A stretch of DNA of 64,000 bases from Sediminicola sp047612485 (GCA_047612485.1 JBLGAT010000005.1:5381-69380); one strand, 5' to 3'; positions 33,674-43,842 are shown, counted from the stretch's first letter. Program-made: numbers and translations. The notes: generated by a model not told the origin, from the letters alone.

Positions 33674-35122
33674 ATGAAATACATATTTCTTCTTTTCTGC
33701 CTTTGTCTTTCGGGAAGTTACGCCCAAGCTCAAAATATGGACCAAGAATGGACACGTTCCATAAATGATCCAATTCAGCTAATGAAGCAGATTCTAGAAA
33801 AACAGGCAAAGCAATGGGAAGACGAATCCATGAACACTATTTTTACTTCGTATGGAGAAGAAGGCGTCAATGATGCTGAATATATCTTTTTACAATCTCC
33901 CGGTCAGGGCACAGATTTTTTTCAGATAGGATCAGCCGACGTAGGCAATTTTATTTCAAAGGAGCGCTTCTTGGAGGTTTTGAAAGATGCTGCAAATACT
34001 GAGCAAAAAGCTAGTGTTAAACTCGCCAGGGCTACGATATCCGAAAGTCTCAAGGAATATGAAAAAGCCTTTGAACTTGCTCAAAAATTAATAAAAACCA
34101 ATTCAATCAACTATCAAGAGGCTATTGATTTTTTGGACAACAGGTTTGGTTTTGCCAAATTGGAGCATGCCAAATCCTTGTTGGATAAAAGTACTACTAC
34201 TACCGAAATACCTGGCAACAGTACCAATACTAAAAGGGCTATGGTCAAAATAGAGGAACTGGATCGTACCTATTTTGACAAGATTCCACTGGTAACGGCC
34301 CTTATCCAATTGGACGAATTTTACGATATTTTAAGAGAGACGAACACCGGTTTGGCGGGATATGCCCCTTACACCAATTTTAAACTGAACTTGGATTATT
34401 TGAATCAGCTGAGGATTGATGAACGAAGAAGGTGGAAAACATCAATTAAAATTACCTACCCCGCGAAAAACACGGTCTTGTCCGTCAAAAATCCTGTAGA
34501 TATAACCTGGGAAACTGCCAATATAGATTCTGATAAAACGATTCGCTTTTTCTTGGTCAAGGATGATATGATGGTACAGGAATTGGGAATTTTTAAAAAC
34601 AATCAAAGTGTTAGCGGAATAGAACTGGAAAAAAACATAGAACCTGGCGATAATTTTAAGATTATGGCCATTGAGCTTTTCCCAGCTGACAAGTTTAAAA
34701 TCGCAAAGTTTGTGACCCCATCTTTTTCCATAAAAAACGAGACCAGAAATAAAGTAGCTGAAACTGTCAAACGAACAGAATTTGCTGGGAGGAAAATTAC
34801 ATATGTACAGGAATTGGTGGTCCGAAGCAAGAATATTACCATAGATCTGTGGGACAATAAGGAGCAAGATGGGGATATAGTGTCCGTATATCTCAACGGG
34901 GATTCCATAATAGCCAAATACTCCTTGACCAAGGACAAAAAACAATTTCAAGTACAATTGAATGCCTCCAAATCCAATGATATATTTTTATTTGCCCATA
35001 ATCTAGGGACCATTCCACCAAATACCGTTTCCATAGAAATCTCAGACGGTACAACTTCTGAAAAAATTGTTTTGAATTCAGATCTTTCAAGCTCAGAAGC
35101 GGTACTTATAAAAGTAAAATGA
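33674..35122 (+). CDS. Exported protein with C-terminal beta domain, unknown function
   Basis: The ATG at 33674 gives a clean signal peptide (MKYIFLLFCLCLSGSYAQAQ) and a protein of about 482 residues; an upstream start at 33641 only adds polar residues. The first half is helical and charged (KLARATISESLKEYEKAFEL). A central Ig-like segment begins ITYPAKNTVLSVKNPVDITW. The C-terminal 100 residues (ITIDLWDNKEQDGDIVSVYL through the AHNLGTIPPNT block) match a beta module I have seen repeatedly in exported Flavobacterial proteins. No catalytic motif is visible. It follows the peptide array but is separated from it by a terminator. It is probably an envelope or periplasmic protein. Confidence 0.72.
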   Translation: MKYIFLLFCLCLSGSYAQAQNMDQEWTRSINDPIQLMKQILEKQAKQWEDESMNTIFTSYGEEGVNDAEYIFLQSPGQGTDFFQIGSADVGNFISKERFLEVLKDAANTEQKASVKLARATISESLKEYEKAFELAQKLIKTNSINYQEAIDFLDNRFGFAKLEHAKSLLDKSTTTTEIPGNSTNTKRAMVKIEELDRTYFDKIPLVTALIQLDEFYDILRETNTGLAGYAPYTNFKLNLDYLNQLRIDERRRWKTSIKITYPAKNTVLSVKNPVDITWETANIDSDKTIRFFLVKDDMMVQELGIFKNNQSVSGIELEKNIEPGDNFKIMAIELFPADKFKIAKFVTPSFSIKNETRNKVAETVKRTEFAGRKITYVQELVVRSKNITIDLWDNKEQDGDIVSVYLNGDSIIAKYSLTKDKKQFQVQLNASKSNDIFLFAHNLGTIPPNTVSIEISDGTTSEKIVLNSDLSSSEAVLIKVK

Positions 35123-35259
35123 GAATATTCTTATTAAAAATTTAATTGTTCCTTATATTTCATAATTATGATGTAGGTTCATTTAGATTTTATAACCTTC
35201 AGTTTGGCCTCCATTTTCATTAAATTGTTTATTTTGCACCTTCGATTAAATTCCAATAA

Positions 35260-37563
35260 GTGAAAGTTTGTATCGCAGAAAAACCTAGTGTTGCTCGGGA
35301 AATTGCCGCTGTTCTTGGTGCAAACACAAAGCATGACGGATATTTTGAAGGCAATGGATATGCCGTGACCTTCACTTTTGGACATTTATGCACCCTTTTC
35401 GAACCCAACGATTATAAATCCCATTGGAAAAGTTGGGACCTGAACAACCTCCCTATGCTTCCTGAAAAATTCCAGACCAAGGTGGTGGAAAATTCGGGCA
35501 TTCAAAAGCAGTTTAAAATTGTAAAAAAATTATTTGACCAGGCAGAGTTGGTCATCAACTGCGGGGATGCGGGTCAGGAAGGAGAACTGATACAGCGATG
35601 GGTAATGCACCAGGCCAATTATAAAGGAGAAGTAAAACGCCTTTGGATTTCTTCTCTGACAACTGAGGCCATTAAAGAGGGGTTCAATAATCTAAAATCC
35701 TCCCAAGCCTTTGATAACCTGTATTATGCTGGTTTTTCTAGAGCTATAGGGGATTGGCTTTTAGGAATGAACGCCACTCGTTTGTACACCTTAAAACACG
35801 GAGGTTACAAGCAAATGCTCTCTGTTGGCCGCGTACAAACTCCGACCTTGGCCATGGTGGTCAATAGATATAAGGAAATTGAGGATTTTAAGCCCCTACC
35901 CTATTGGGAATTACAAACCATGTATAGGGAAACCCTTTTTAGTTATGAAGAAGGCCGATTTCTTAATATGGAGGATGGGGAAGCCATGGCCCAAAAAGTA
36001 AAGGGAGAAGATTTTGAAATTGTTTCCATAAGTAAGAAAAAGGGCAAGGAATATGCCCCTAAACTGTTCGATCTAACAGGTCTACAGGTATATTGCAATA
36101 CCAAATTTGGATTTACCGCCGATGAGATCTTAAAGATGGTGCAGAAGTTATATGAACAGAAAGTTGTTACCTATCCAAGGGTAGATACTACTTTTTTGCC
36201 CAATGATGTTTATTCCAAAGTGCCCGGTATCCTTCAAAAATTGACGCATTATTCAGAACTTACCCAAACCCTACTCGGCAAAAAAATACGGAAGTCGTCC
36301 AAGGTCTTTAATGACAGCAAGGTTACAGATCACCACGCCATTATTCCTACCGGAGTACAAATAAAACTTCAATACAACCAGCAGCAGATTTATGATGCCA
36401 TTGTAAAAAGGTTCATAGCTGTTTTTTATGAGGATTGTGAGGTAGCTAATACCACAGTAATCGGGCAGGTGGATTCCATTGCCTTTAAAACTACGGGCAA
36501 AGAGATTTTATCCAAGGGATGGAAGATTGTTTTTGAAAATCCAGAGGCGAAAACCAAGGAAGCCGGGATATTACCAACTTTTGTCAAAGGAGAAAAAGGG
36601 CCACACGAACCTTCATTTTTGGAAAAACAGACCAAACCACCCAATCAATTTACAGAAGCTACGCTCTTACGGGCCATGGAAACAGCAGGGAAACAAGTAG
36701 ATGATGATGAAATGAGGGAATTGATGAAGGATAACGGCATTGGACGCCCATCTACACGTGCAAACATTATTGAGACCTTATTTCGCCGTAAATATATTAA
36801 ACGAAATAAAAAACAAGTCCTCCCTACCCCAACAGGTATTCAATTGATCGATACGATTCAGAACGACATGCTAAAATCTGCGGAACTTACCGGACAATGG
36901 GAAAAGCAATTGAAGGATATAGAAAAAGGTAATTTTAATGCGGGCACGTTCATTGCCAACATGAAAAAAATGGTGGATGATCTAGTCTATGAAGTCCGTA
37001 GTGAGACCACCCGCGCCAATATTTCCCATTCCGTTGGCCCAGTGACAACAAAGACTACTGAGGTTGTCACCAAAAAAGCGGGAATCACAGTTGAATCCTG
37101 TCCGAAGTGCAAACGTGGTACGCTCTTAAAAGGAAAAGCTGCTTATGGATGTAGTTCCTACAAGGAAGGATGTGATTTTGTGCTGCCTTTTACCTTTTTA
37201 GGGAAAAATATATCGGAAAAGCAATGGGTACGTTTACTTCGAAAAGGCTGTACCGTAAACTTAAAAGGTTTTAAGGATGACATTTCGGAAAACGAGGGTT
37301 CTTCAGAAGGCCTTATAAGATTTAACGATGCCTTTCAGCTGATCTTTGAAGCCAAAAGGAAAGTGGAGAATGTTCCTGATACCTTGACCTGCCCAAAATG
37401 CAAAAAAGGTACTGTAATCAAAGGGAAATCTGCCTATGGTTGTAGTGCTTATAAAAGTGGGTGTGATTTTAGATATAGTTTTGATGAGATAAAATCAAAG
37501 GCCGCCGATCGGCCTTTGACCAAAGAACTTGTCTCTTCCCTTTTGTCTGAAGGCCATTCATAG
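35260..37563 (+). CDS. topB: DNA topoisomerase III
   Basis: This 767-residue type IA topoisomerase begins with a GTG start right at the Toprim domain (KVCIAEKPSVAREIAAVLGA). The acidic Toprim residues lie in INCGDAGQEGELI. The active-site tyrosine is Tyr305 in VTYPRVDTTFLP, followed by DHHAIIPTG and the MKDNGIGRPSTRANIIETL motif. The C-terminus carries two related Cys4 zinc modules (CPKCKRGTLLKGKAAYGC and CPKCKKGTVIKGKSAYGC) joined by a linker, a duplicated tail typical of Bacteroidota enzymes. It decatenates and relaxes single-stranded DNA, often together with RecQ, which lies at the right end of this window. A TTATTTTGC box-like sequence is about 30 bases upstream. Confidence 0.96.
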   Translation: MKVCIAEKPSVAREIAAVLGANTKHDGYFEGNGYAVTFTFGHLCTLFEPNDYKSHWKSWDLNNLPMLPEKFQTKVVENSGIQKQFKIVKKLFDQAELVINCGDAGQEGELIQRWVMHQANYKGEVKRLWISSLTTEAIKEGFNNLKSSQAFDNLYYAGFSRAIGDWLLGMNATRLYTLKHGGYKQMLSVGRVQTPTLAMVVNRYKEIEDFKPLPYWELQTMYRETLFSYEEGRFLNMEDGEAMAQKVKGEDFEIVSISKKKGKEYAPKLFDLTGLQVYCNTKFGFTADEILKMVQKLYEQKVVTYPRVDTTFLPNDVYSKVPGILQKLTHYSELTQTLLGKKIRKSSKVFNDSKVTDHHAIIPTGVQIKLQYNQQQIYDAIVKRFIAVFYEDCEVANTTVIGQVDSIAFKTTGKEILSKGWKIVFENPEAKTKEAGILPTFVKGEKGPHEPSFLEKQTKPPNQFTEATLLRAMETAGKQVDDDEMRELMKDNGIGRPSTRANIIETLFRRKYIKRNKKQVLPTPTGIQLIDTIQNDMLKSAELTGQWEKQLKDIEKGNFNAGTFIANMKKMVDDLVYEVRSETTRANISHSVGPVTTKTTEVVTKKAGITVESCPKCKRGTLLKGKAAYGCSSYKEGCDFVLPFTFLGKNISEKQWVRLLRKGCTVNLKGFKDDISENEGSSEGLIRFNDAFQLIFEAKRKVENVPDTLTCPKCKKGTVIKGKSAYGCSAYKSGCDFRYSFDEIKSKAADRPLTKELVSSLLSEGHS

Positions 37564-37625
37564 CTGTGCCCGACAAAATAGGAAGAGATTGACGGTACCC
37601 TATCTTCGATCATGTACAAGTGAAA

Positions 37626-39320
37626 TCACCAACTTCCGCCGCCGCCGCCGCCAAATCCTCCGCCTGAGGAACCTCCACCGGAAGAACTGCTACTTTGGGG
37701 AGAACTCACCATGGTAGACTGGGTAGCAGCCATCGATTTCGAAAAGGATTTGGAAAAACTGTGCATCGTAAAAGCATTGGAAGAAGTGGATGTATACCAA
37801 GATGGAGGAGGGATATTCAAATCATCAAATTTTTTAGCCCATTTTTCAAATAATCCAAAGGCTAAGGCATATCCCATAGTACTTTCAAAATAGTTGGGAT
37901 CATCCTTCAACAACATTTTTAGTTTGTTCTCCTCCGCCACTTTTATAAATTGACGAAAGCCTTTTAATTCAGACAGAACCAGATTCCCTATATCATTTTT
38001 CTTAATCATATAGCCATTTAGAATAATCAATAGAACACAGGTCAATACTACGGCAACGGCTGCCAAGGGGCCCCATACAAATAAGGCAATTGCGGTAAGG
38101 AATATGGCCATTGTTACCAAACCAAAGTATAATATGGTCTGTACTTTTTTAGATTCCACTACATAATAGGGCTGTGCCGATTGTTTTAATTGACTTCTGG
38201 CACTGCTCATCTTGGTGTAGAAAGTATCTTTAAGACTACTCACCAGTATTTCTGTGGTATCCATATGTTCCCCACTCCCAAATAAACCAATAAAAATTTC
38301 TTTTTCATAGGTGGGCGAATTGTCCGGTAGGTGTCCAATTCTAATTAGTTTGGTATCCTTACTTCCAAACCAACCTTTTTTAGGAATTTCCTCCATTTTT
38401 AACAGTCCTCTTGCTCCCCAATAGGGTATCAAAGAAATAAGATCTGAAGTATCCTCCCTATCATTGATTAGAAAACCAACCATGGCAGGATCCATATCTT
38501 TTGGGGGATAATAACTTGTGGTAGTTACCACCTTGTCGTCCCTTCCAAATTTCTGCCATAATATATAAAAGCTCATAATCAACAGGCCCACAAGGAATAA
38601 CCATCCATATTGCTCCCAAAATGGCCAAAAGGGCTTTTCTTCAGTAATAGAATTGGGTGGCAGGTTGATCATTACTGTCACACTTTGTCCAGGACGAGAT
38701 ATGAAGTTGTCACTACTGGTTCCAGAGAACCCCTCATTGGTATAGTACACCTTAAAATCCTTACTGATAGTCGTGGTACCTCGATCACCAGAATATACAA
38801 AGCAATTTTCTTGACTAATGGAAATATTTTCCGGCACATGCACCCTGAAGCTTATTTGTTCAAAATCTGCGTTCCAACCATCCGGTTTAATGTTCCAATA
38901 AAATCGGATTTGGCTTTCCTCAAATAAAAAAGCATGGTGTACCCGATATTTTATCTCATAATGTTGCGGGCCCACAAGAGTGATGTCCTTATCCCCTATT
39001 TTTATGTCCATATTGTCCTGAAGCTTTTGAACAAAATCGAAGGGGACATCAAATTTATAATTAGGGACTTTAATATGGCTGATCCTTATTTTTCGCTTTT
39101 CTTTCTTGCCTTCGAAATTGAGTAGGTCATATTGGGTTTGTATTGTTCTATAGATTCCGTGTTTTGGAATATCAAAATTGAGGTCATAATTTTCAATCAC
39201 ATCAAAATAACCATCCTTCTCGATGGTTATATCCACAGTATAATTGGTGACCGTGAAATCTTGGGCATTGCTGTGGGTAATGACCAGTAAGATCGTAAAA
39301 AGAACAAGAAACTTTTTCAT
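37626..39320 (-). CDS. DUF2207 membrane protein
   Basis: This 564-residue membrane protein has a signal peptide (LFTILLVITHSNAQ), an extracytoplasmic beta-rich DUF2207 domain (about 20-230, VTNYTVDITIEKDGYFDVIE and PKHGIYRTIQTQY), a transmembrane helix near 240-260, a cytoplasmic segment, two closely spaced helices near 395-440 and a C-terminal tail with a serine run and glycine run ending GGGGGSW. This is the usual partner of LemA proteins. The start overlaps the last base of the LemA gene stop, so the two are co-translated. Function is unknown; the conserved LemA/DUF2207 pair suggests an envelope complex. Confidence 0.9.
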   Translation of the reverse strand: MKKFLVLFTILLVITHSNAQDFTVTNYTVDITIEKDGYFDVIENYDLNFDIPKHGIYRTIQTQYDLLNFEGKKEKRKIRISHIKVPNYKFDVPFDFVQKLQDNMDIKIGDKDITLVGPQHYEIKYRVHHAFLFEESQIRFYWNIKPDGWNADFEQISFRVHVPENISISQENCFVYSGDRGTTTISKDFKVYYTNEGFSGTSSDNFISRPGQSVTVMINLPPNSITEEKPFWPFWEQYGWLFLVGLLIMSFYILWQKFGRDDKVVTTTSYYPPKDMDPAMVGFLINDREDTSDLISLIPYWGARGLLKMEEIPKKGWFGSKDTKLIRIGHLPDNSPTYEKEIFIGLFGSGEHMDTTEILVSSLKDTFYTKMSSARSQLKQSAQPYYVVESKKVQTILYFGLVTMAIFLTAIALFVWGPLAAVAVVLTCVLLIILNGYMIKKNDIGNLVLSELKGFRQFIKVAEENKLKMLLKDDPNYFESTMGYALAFGLFEKWAKKFDDLNIPPPSWYTSTSSNAFTMHSFSKSFSKSMAATQSTMVSSPQSSSSSGGGSSGGGFGGGGGGSW

Positions 39321-39880
39321 TAAGAAAAATCCACTTTTACATTTTCTCTAGTGGCCTCCTCGGTTTCAAAGTAGTCGAAATGCTGGTACTTGGCCATCCC
39401 CGCAATCAATACCCCAGGAATGCTTTCCCCATATGTATTGTTTTCCCGTACCGATCCGTTGTAATAACGACGGCTTCTTTCGAGGTTTTCTTCAATGAGG
39501 TTCAACTTTTCTTGAAGGTCCAAATAATTGACATTGGCTTTAAGTTCAGGATATGCTTCCCCTAATGCGAAAATGCTACGCAAACTCTGCTGTAATTGGT
39601 TTTCAGCTTTTATTTGGGCATTGATATCTCCCGAAGGAACGTCCATTGCTGCATTACGGGCGTTGATGACGGCCTCCAATGTGGATTTTTCATGTTTGGC
39701 GTATCCTTTTACTGTTTCAACAAGATTGGGAATCAGGTCGTAACGCCGCTTCAGTGCCACATCAATATTGCTCCAAGCATCTTGGACCAGATTTCTGTTT
39801 TTTGCAAATCTGTTGAAAATACTTATAAATAGGAAGACAAATAAGGCAATGATTCCAAAGAGGACAAGTAAAGTGGACAT
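39320..39880 (-). CDS. LemA family membrane protein
   Basis: This 186-residue LemA protein has one N-terminal transmembrane helix (about 4-22, LLVLFGIIALFVFLFISIF) followed by a long helical bundle outside. Family blocks are DAWSNIDVALKRRYDLIPNL, VKGYAKHEKSTLEAVINARN, YPELKANVNYLDLQEKL and a terminal GVLIAGMAKYQHFDYFE. LemA proteins are common but their role is unclear. The downstream DUF2207 gene starts at the stop codon, which indicates a tight operon of two. Confidence 0.93.
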   Translation of the reverse strand: MSTLLVLFGIIALFVFLFISIFNRFAKNRNLVQDAWSNIDVALKRRYDLIPNLVETVKGYAKHEKSTLEAVINARNAAMDVPSGDINAQIKAENQLQQSLRSIFALGEAYPELKANVNYLDLQEKLNLIEENLERSRRYYNGSVRENNTYGESIPGVLIAGMAKYQHFDYFETEEATRENVKVDFS

Positions 39881-40048
39881 GGCGTTATATTTTATGGATT
39901 ACTGCCCCTAATTTACCTAAATTATCAACTGGTTTATAAGAAAACATGGATTATGTATTGGCAACCATAAATGCCGTTTGTCTAGTCGTTATTTTTATAT
40001 ATACTGATTGAAAAATTCCAAAACAAACAGCCGGTGCCAAACCATATA

Positions 40049-40414
40049 TTAGTGTAATAGGGCTACTTTTTGCAATTGTTCCGTTGTACTTGTAATGATT
40101 CCTGACCCTTCCGGCTCGTTGGTAAAGTTTACTACAATGGTGTAGTTAGATTTGGGCATATGAATCCATACTGTCCCCCTAAAACCACGATGCACATAGC
40201 CAGAAATGCCCATAACTCCTTCCTTACTGAGTCCCATTCTATAATCTTCCGATTCTGGCCCATTGGGCAAGGAGCCTGGATTCTCTAACATAGTGGTAAG
40301 GGTTTCTGGGTTTTTATAGATCTGCCCATTAAAAAGTGCGTCAAAAAAGACAGCCAAGTCCTTAGTGGTGGAAGAAATGCCCCTACCCACAAAAAGATCT
40401 ATGGTTTTGTAATT
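40049..40414 (-). pseudogene. Class C beta-lactamase/penicillin-binding fold fragment
   Basis: The frame reads as the C-terminal quarter of a serine hydrolase of the beta-lactamase family, with GRGISSTTKDLAVFFDALFN and GYVHRGFRGTVWIHMP, the latter carrying the HRG form of the KTG-type motif. The N-terminal two thirds with SxxK and YxN are missing. The piece starts (a GTG at 40390, or homology back to 40411) right at the stop codon of lpxD with no spacer, so an upstream deletion has joined the two. It cannot encode an active enzyme. Confidence 0.75.
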
Positions 40415-41407
40415 CTAGTTTTTGGCAAGTTTTCGTAAGGCTACCCATTGTTTTAGCATTTCCCTGGAATCACACGCTGGGTACCCAAGAACGGTCTTAC
40501 CGGCAGCGACATCACTCATTACACCCGAACCGGCACCAACGATGGCTCCGGATTCAATAACAGTATGATCTTTTATGGAGGCACTACCACCAATCATTAC
40601 ACCGTCTCCAAGGGTTACCGACCCTGCTAAACCACTGTGGCCCGCCATGATACAAAAACGGCCCATTACAGAATTATGGCCGATCTGAACCAGATTGTCT
40701 ATTTTACAACCATCACCAATAATTGTGGAGCTAAATTTTCCACGGTCCACACAGGAATTGGATCCAATTTCCACAAGGTTGCCAATGACCACATTCCCTA
40801 TTTGGGGAATTTTCACCAATCCCCTACCATCATCACTGGGGCGATAGCCAAAGCCATCTGCTCCTATGCTCACATTGGTATGGAAGATGCATTGGGCACC
40901 AATCTCGGTACGTTCCCGTATTACGGTTCCCGACCAAATTACTGTCTGAGGGCCTACTGTAGTGTCATCAAATATGCAAACGTTTGGATAGAGGACAACC
41001 CCATCTGCCAAAACAACATTTTTTCCCACATAACTATTGGCACCAATTTTCACACCTTTACCAATCGTGGCCGATTCATGGATTACGGCGGTAGGATGTA
41101 TTTCGATATCAAATTGTGGAGGTCCAGGATCAAATTCTTCCAATAATTTGGCCATGGCCAAATCGGCATTTTTAACTTTGATAAAGGCCCGGCCTTCACC
41201 TGGTTCTATGCGGATATTTTGATTTACAATAGCAGCACTGGCTTTAGAGGAATCCCATAAACGCTCGTATTTGATGCTACCAATAAAGGTCATTTGATGG
41301 GGTTTGGCATTTTTTAATTGTTCCAATCCATCTATCTTTTGGGTGGTATCACCTACCAATTCTCCATTTAAAATGGTATTGATTTCTTTAACGGAATATG
41401 ATTTCAT
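40415..41407 (-). CDS. lpxD: UDP-3-O-acylglucosamine N-acyltransferase
   Basis: This 330-residue left-handed beta-helix acyltransferase has the LpxD N-terminal uridine-binding domain (1-100, EINTILNGELVGDTTQKIDG and YERLWDSSKASAAIVNQN). It then has hexapeptide repeats with DGFGYRPSDDG, FSSTIIGDGCKIDNLVQIGHN (catalytic His in IGHNSV) and AGHSGLAGSVTLGDGVMIGG. It N-acylates UDP-3-O-acylglucosamine in lipid A biosynthesis. Flavobacteria often carry two lpxD-like genes, and this one is not next to lpxC or lpxA, so it could be the secondary paralogue. Length and motifs are normal. Confidence 0.9.
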   Translation of the reverse strand: MKSYSVKEINTILNGELVGDTTQKIDGLEQLKNAKPHQMTFIGSIKYERLWDSSKASAAIVNQNIRIEPGEGRAFIKVKNADLAMAKLLEEFDPGPPQFDIEIHPTAVIHESATIGKGVKIGANSYVGKNVVLADGVVLYPNVCIFDDTTVGPQTVIWSGTVIRERTEIGAQCIFHTNVSIGADGFGYRPSDDGRGLVKIPQIGNVVIGNLVEIGSNSCVDRGKFSSTIIGDGCKIDNLVQIGHNSVMGRFCIMAGHSGLAGSVTLGDGVMIGGSASIKDHTVIESGAIVGAGSGVMSDVAAGKTVLGYPACDSREMLKQWVALRKLAKN

Positions 41408-41562
41408 TAGAGTAGATTAAGTGTTTTTAGGTGAAAGGCCTAAATATAGCCTTATTTTTAAATTCCTAACCAAGGTTGCCACATTTTTGATTGGTTACGG
41501 TTTTTCAATTCCTAATTATTTAGCCGATCAAACTATACAATTGGTAAAATTGAATGATGGAC

Positions 41563-42417
41563 TTATTGTGTAAAAGTTTCGGCCAATAGGGACTTTAGTT
41601 CCGCCCATGATTTATCATCCGCCTCCTTTTGGTAGGCCAAGGGTAGATTGAACTTAATTCCAAGGGAATCCGCTTCCTTACTGGTAAAGGCATGCTTTGC
41701 ATCAGGATAGGCGATATATTTATAGTCGGCATTAATGCTATCCATGGCTGCCTTATATGCCGCCACCGATTCTGGTGAAACAAAGGGATCTGCAGCTCCA
41801 TTGCATACCAAGACCCTTGCCTTTAATTTTTCATTGGGCATTACGGGAAGTTGTACACCACTGTGGAAAGCCGCTACGGCATCGAGATCTTCCCCTAAAT
41901 CTGCCATTGTCAACACCACACTGCCACCGAAACAATATCCAATAGCCGCAATTTCGTCTGCATTTACATGTGGATCGGCCTTTAAAACGGTCATTGCAGC
42001 ATCAAACCGGGCTTTGGCAACATCTATATTTTGCATGACCATGCCTGAGAATTTCCCTGCATCCTCAGGGTGCTGTGCCTGTTTTCCATCTCCGTACATA
42101 TCTATGGCGAGCGCTACATAACCTAGTTCTGCGAGCATATCAGCACGTTCACGGGTATACTCATTGTGCCCCCACCATTCATGGACCACAATCACTCCAG
42201 GTCTTTTACCCTTTTTGTTTTCATCATAGGCCAAGTAGCCCTTCATTTGGGTATCATTTGCAGCATAACTAACCTCATTGCCAACCACATTGGCTTGCAA
42301 TGTTTTCTCCATTGCCTCCATGTCCTCTGAAGCACTTTTTTTAGGTTCTGATTTACAGCTTATCAGGGTGATCGTGCACCCGATGAGCAAAATGATTCTT
42401 TTTAAATTCTTAAACAT
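41563..42417 (-). CDS. Dienelactone hydrolase family lipoprotein
   Basis: This 284-residue alpha/beta-hydrolase has a lipoprotein signal (ILLIGCTITLISCKSE). The nucleophile is a cysteine in AAIGYCFGGSVVL, the acid is an Asp in VCNGAADPFVSPES, and the His lies in YPDAKHAFTSKEAD. GVIVVHEWWGHNEYTRERAD forms the oxyanion region. This is the dienelactone hydrolase (DLH) arrangement, but the export signal shows it works in the envelope on an ester or lactone of unknown nature. The gene is monocistronic. Confidence 0.92.
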   Translation of the reverse strand: MFKNLKRIILLIGCTITLISCKSEPKKSASEDMEAMEKTLQANVVGNEVSYAANDTQMKGYLAYDENKKGKRPGVIVVHEWWGHNEYTRERADMLAELGYVALAIDMYGDGKQAQHPEDAGKFSGMVMQNIDVAKARFDAAMTVLKADPHVNADEIAAIGYCFGGSVVLTMADLGEDLDAVAAFHSGVQLPVMPNEKLKARVLVCNGAADPFVSPESVAAYKAAMDSINADYKYIAYPDAKHAFTSKEADSLGIKFNLPLAYQKEADDKSWAELKSLLAETFTQ

Positions 42418-42531
42418 AACTTTAAAATTATAAGGTTACCCATTTAAAAAAGTATAAACGGACATTAAGTTACGATTTTATAGGGATTTAATATACTTGC
42501 TCGCTCCAAACTTTAGATTAGACATCATAAG

Positions 42532-43842
42532 TTATAGAAGCGATACCCTTACCTTCTTTTTCTTTAGCCTTGTGTTATTCAATTTTTTAATTAAATCTTC
42601 GGCAAGGGTAACGGGAACGGCCACAAACGTGCAGTCATTCTTTAGTTCTATGATTCCCAATTGATCCTTGTTGATATTCCCTTGTTTGAAAAATAATCCG
42701 GCAATATCCCCTTTAGAGATTTTATCCTTTCTTCCACCAGATATAAACAGTGTTTGCCAGTACTGGGCTTTTTTAGGGGCCTTTTTGGAGATATCTACCA
42801 CTGGGGCATTGGTGATAAATTCTGGTAAATTTTCATCGGCCCATTTGATTACATAGGCGGTTCCTTTAGAATTTACCCTAGCAGTTCTTCCATTTCTATG
42901 GATGAATTCTTCATTCTTATATGGGAATTCGTAATGGACAATAAACTTCATTTCAGGTATATCGATACCTCTCGCGGCAAGATCTGTTGCCACGATCACT
43001 TGATTGGTGCCATTTCTGAATTTGATCAAGGACCGCTCCCTGTCCTTTTGCTCCATATCTCCATGGAAACAGCCATGGCTAATATTATTGCGTTCCAAGA
43101 ATGCGCTCAACTTCTCCACGCTCTCCCTGAGGTTACAAAAAATGATCCCTGGCTGGGTCCCGATATGGTTCAGAAGGTCCAAAAGTGTCTTTTGTTTGTT
43201 TTGTGAGGTTGAAACTACAGTTTTGATGGCCAGTTTTGAATTCTCTTCTTTTAAATAGTCGAGAATGATAGGCTTGTCCAACCTTACAAAAGTAGGTACT
43301 TTGACTACATGTGTGGCAGAGGTAAGGATTCGTCTATTGATACTGGGCAACACCCCTATGATATATTTCATCTCTTCCTCGAAACCGACCTGCAGGGATT
43401 TATCAAATTCATCCAGGACAAGGGTTTTGATATATTTGGTGGAGAAGCGCTCGTTATCAAAATGATCGGCAATCCTGCCAGGGGTTCCAATGAGAATAGC
43501 TGGGGTGTGTTTTAGTTCCAATTTGTCTTTGGCCATGGCCCTTCCTCCATAAACGGCATTGACCTTATATCCCGATCCCATTTCACGGATCACCTGTTCT
43601 ATCTGAATCGCCAATTCGCGCGAAGGGACCAAAATCAAGGCTTGAATTTCTTTTGTCTCAGGATCTAATTGATCTATCAAAGGCAACAAAAAGGCCAAGG
43701 TCTTTCCGGTTCCAGTGGGCGAAAGAATAATGGTATTGGTATTGGTTTCGATGATGGAGAGTGCCTCTTCTTGCATTGGGTTTAACTGGTGGATATTCAG
43801 TTTTTCCAATATATCTTGTCGCTCTTTTATAATATTTGCCAT
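42532..43842 (-). CDS. DEAD-box RNA helicase, DbpA-like, motif II DEFD
   Basis: This 436-residue RNA helicase has the Q-motif region LNPMQEEAL, motif I SPTGTGKT, Ib TPGRIAD, motif II VLDEFDKS, motif III TSATH, motif V VATDLAARGIDIPEM and motif VI HRNGRTARV. A C-terminal region (about 365-436) with VAVPVTLAEDLIKKLN resembles the DbpA/RNA-binding RRM-like domain. In motif II a phenylalanine replaces the usual alanine of DEAD, while the catalytic Asp-Glu is kept. It probably remodels ribosomal RNA. The next gene upstream on the same strand, 58 bases away, is another DEAD-box helicase. Confidence 0.9.
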   Translation of the reverse strand: MANIIKERQDILEKLNIHQLNPMQEEALSIIETNTNTIILSPTGTGKTLAFLLPLIDQLDPETKEIQALILVPSRELAIQIEQVIREMGSGYKVNAVYGGRAMAKDKLELKHTPAILIGTPGRIADHFDNERFSTKYIKTLVLDEFDKSLQVGFEEEMKYIIGVLPSINRRILTSATHVVKVPTFVRLDKPIILDYLKEENSKLAIKTVVSTSQNKQKTLLDLLNHIGTQPGIIFCNLRESVEKLSAFLERNNISHGCFHGDMEQKDRERSLIKFRNGTNQVIVATDLAARGIDIPEMKFIVHYEFPYKNEEFIHRNGRTARVNSKGTAYVIKWADENLPEFITNAPVVDISKKAPKKAQYWQTLFISGGRKDKISKGDIAGLFFKQGNINKDQLGIIELKNDCTFVAVPVTLAEDLIKKLNNTRLKKKKVRVSLL

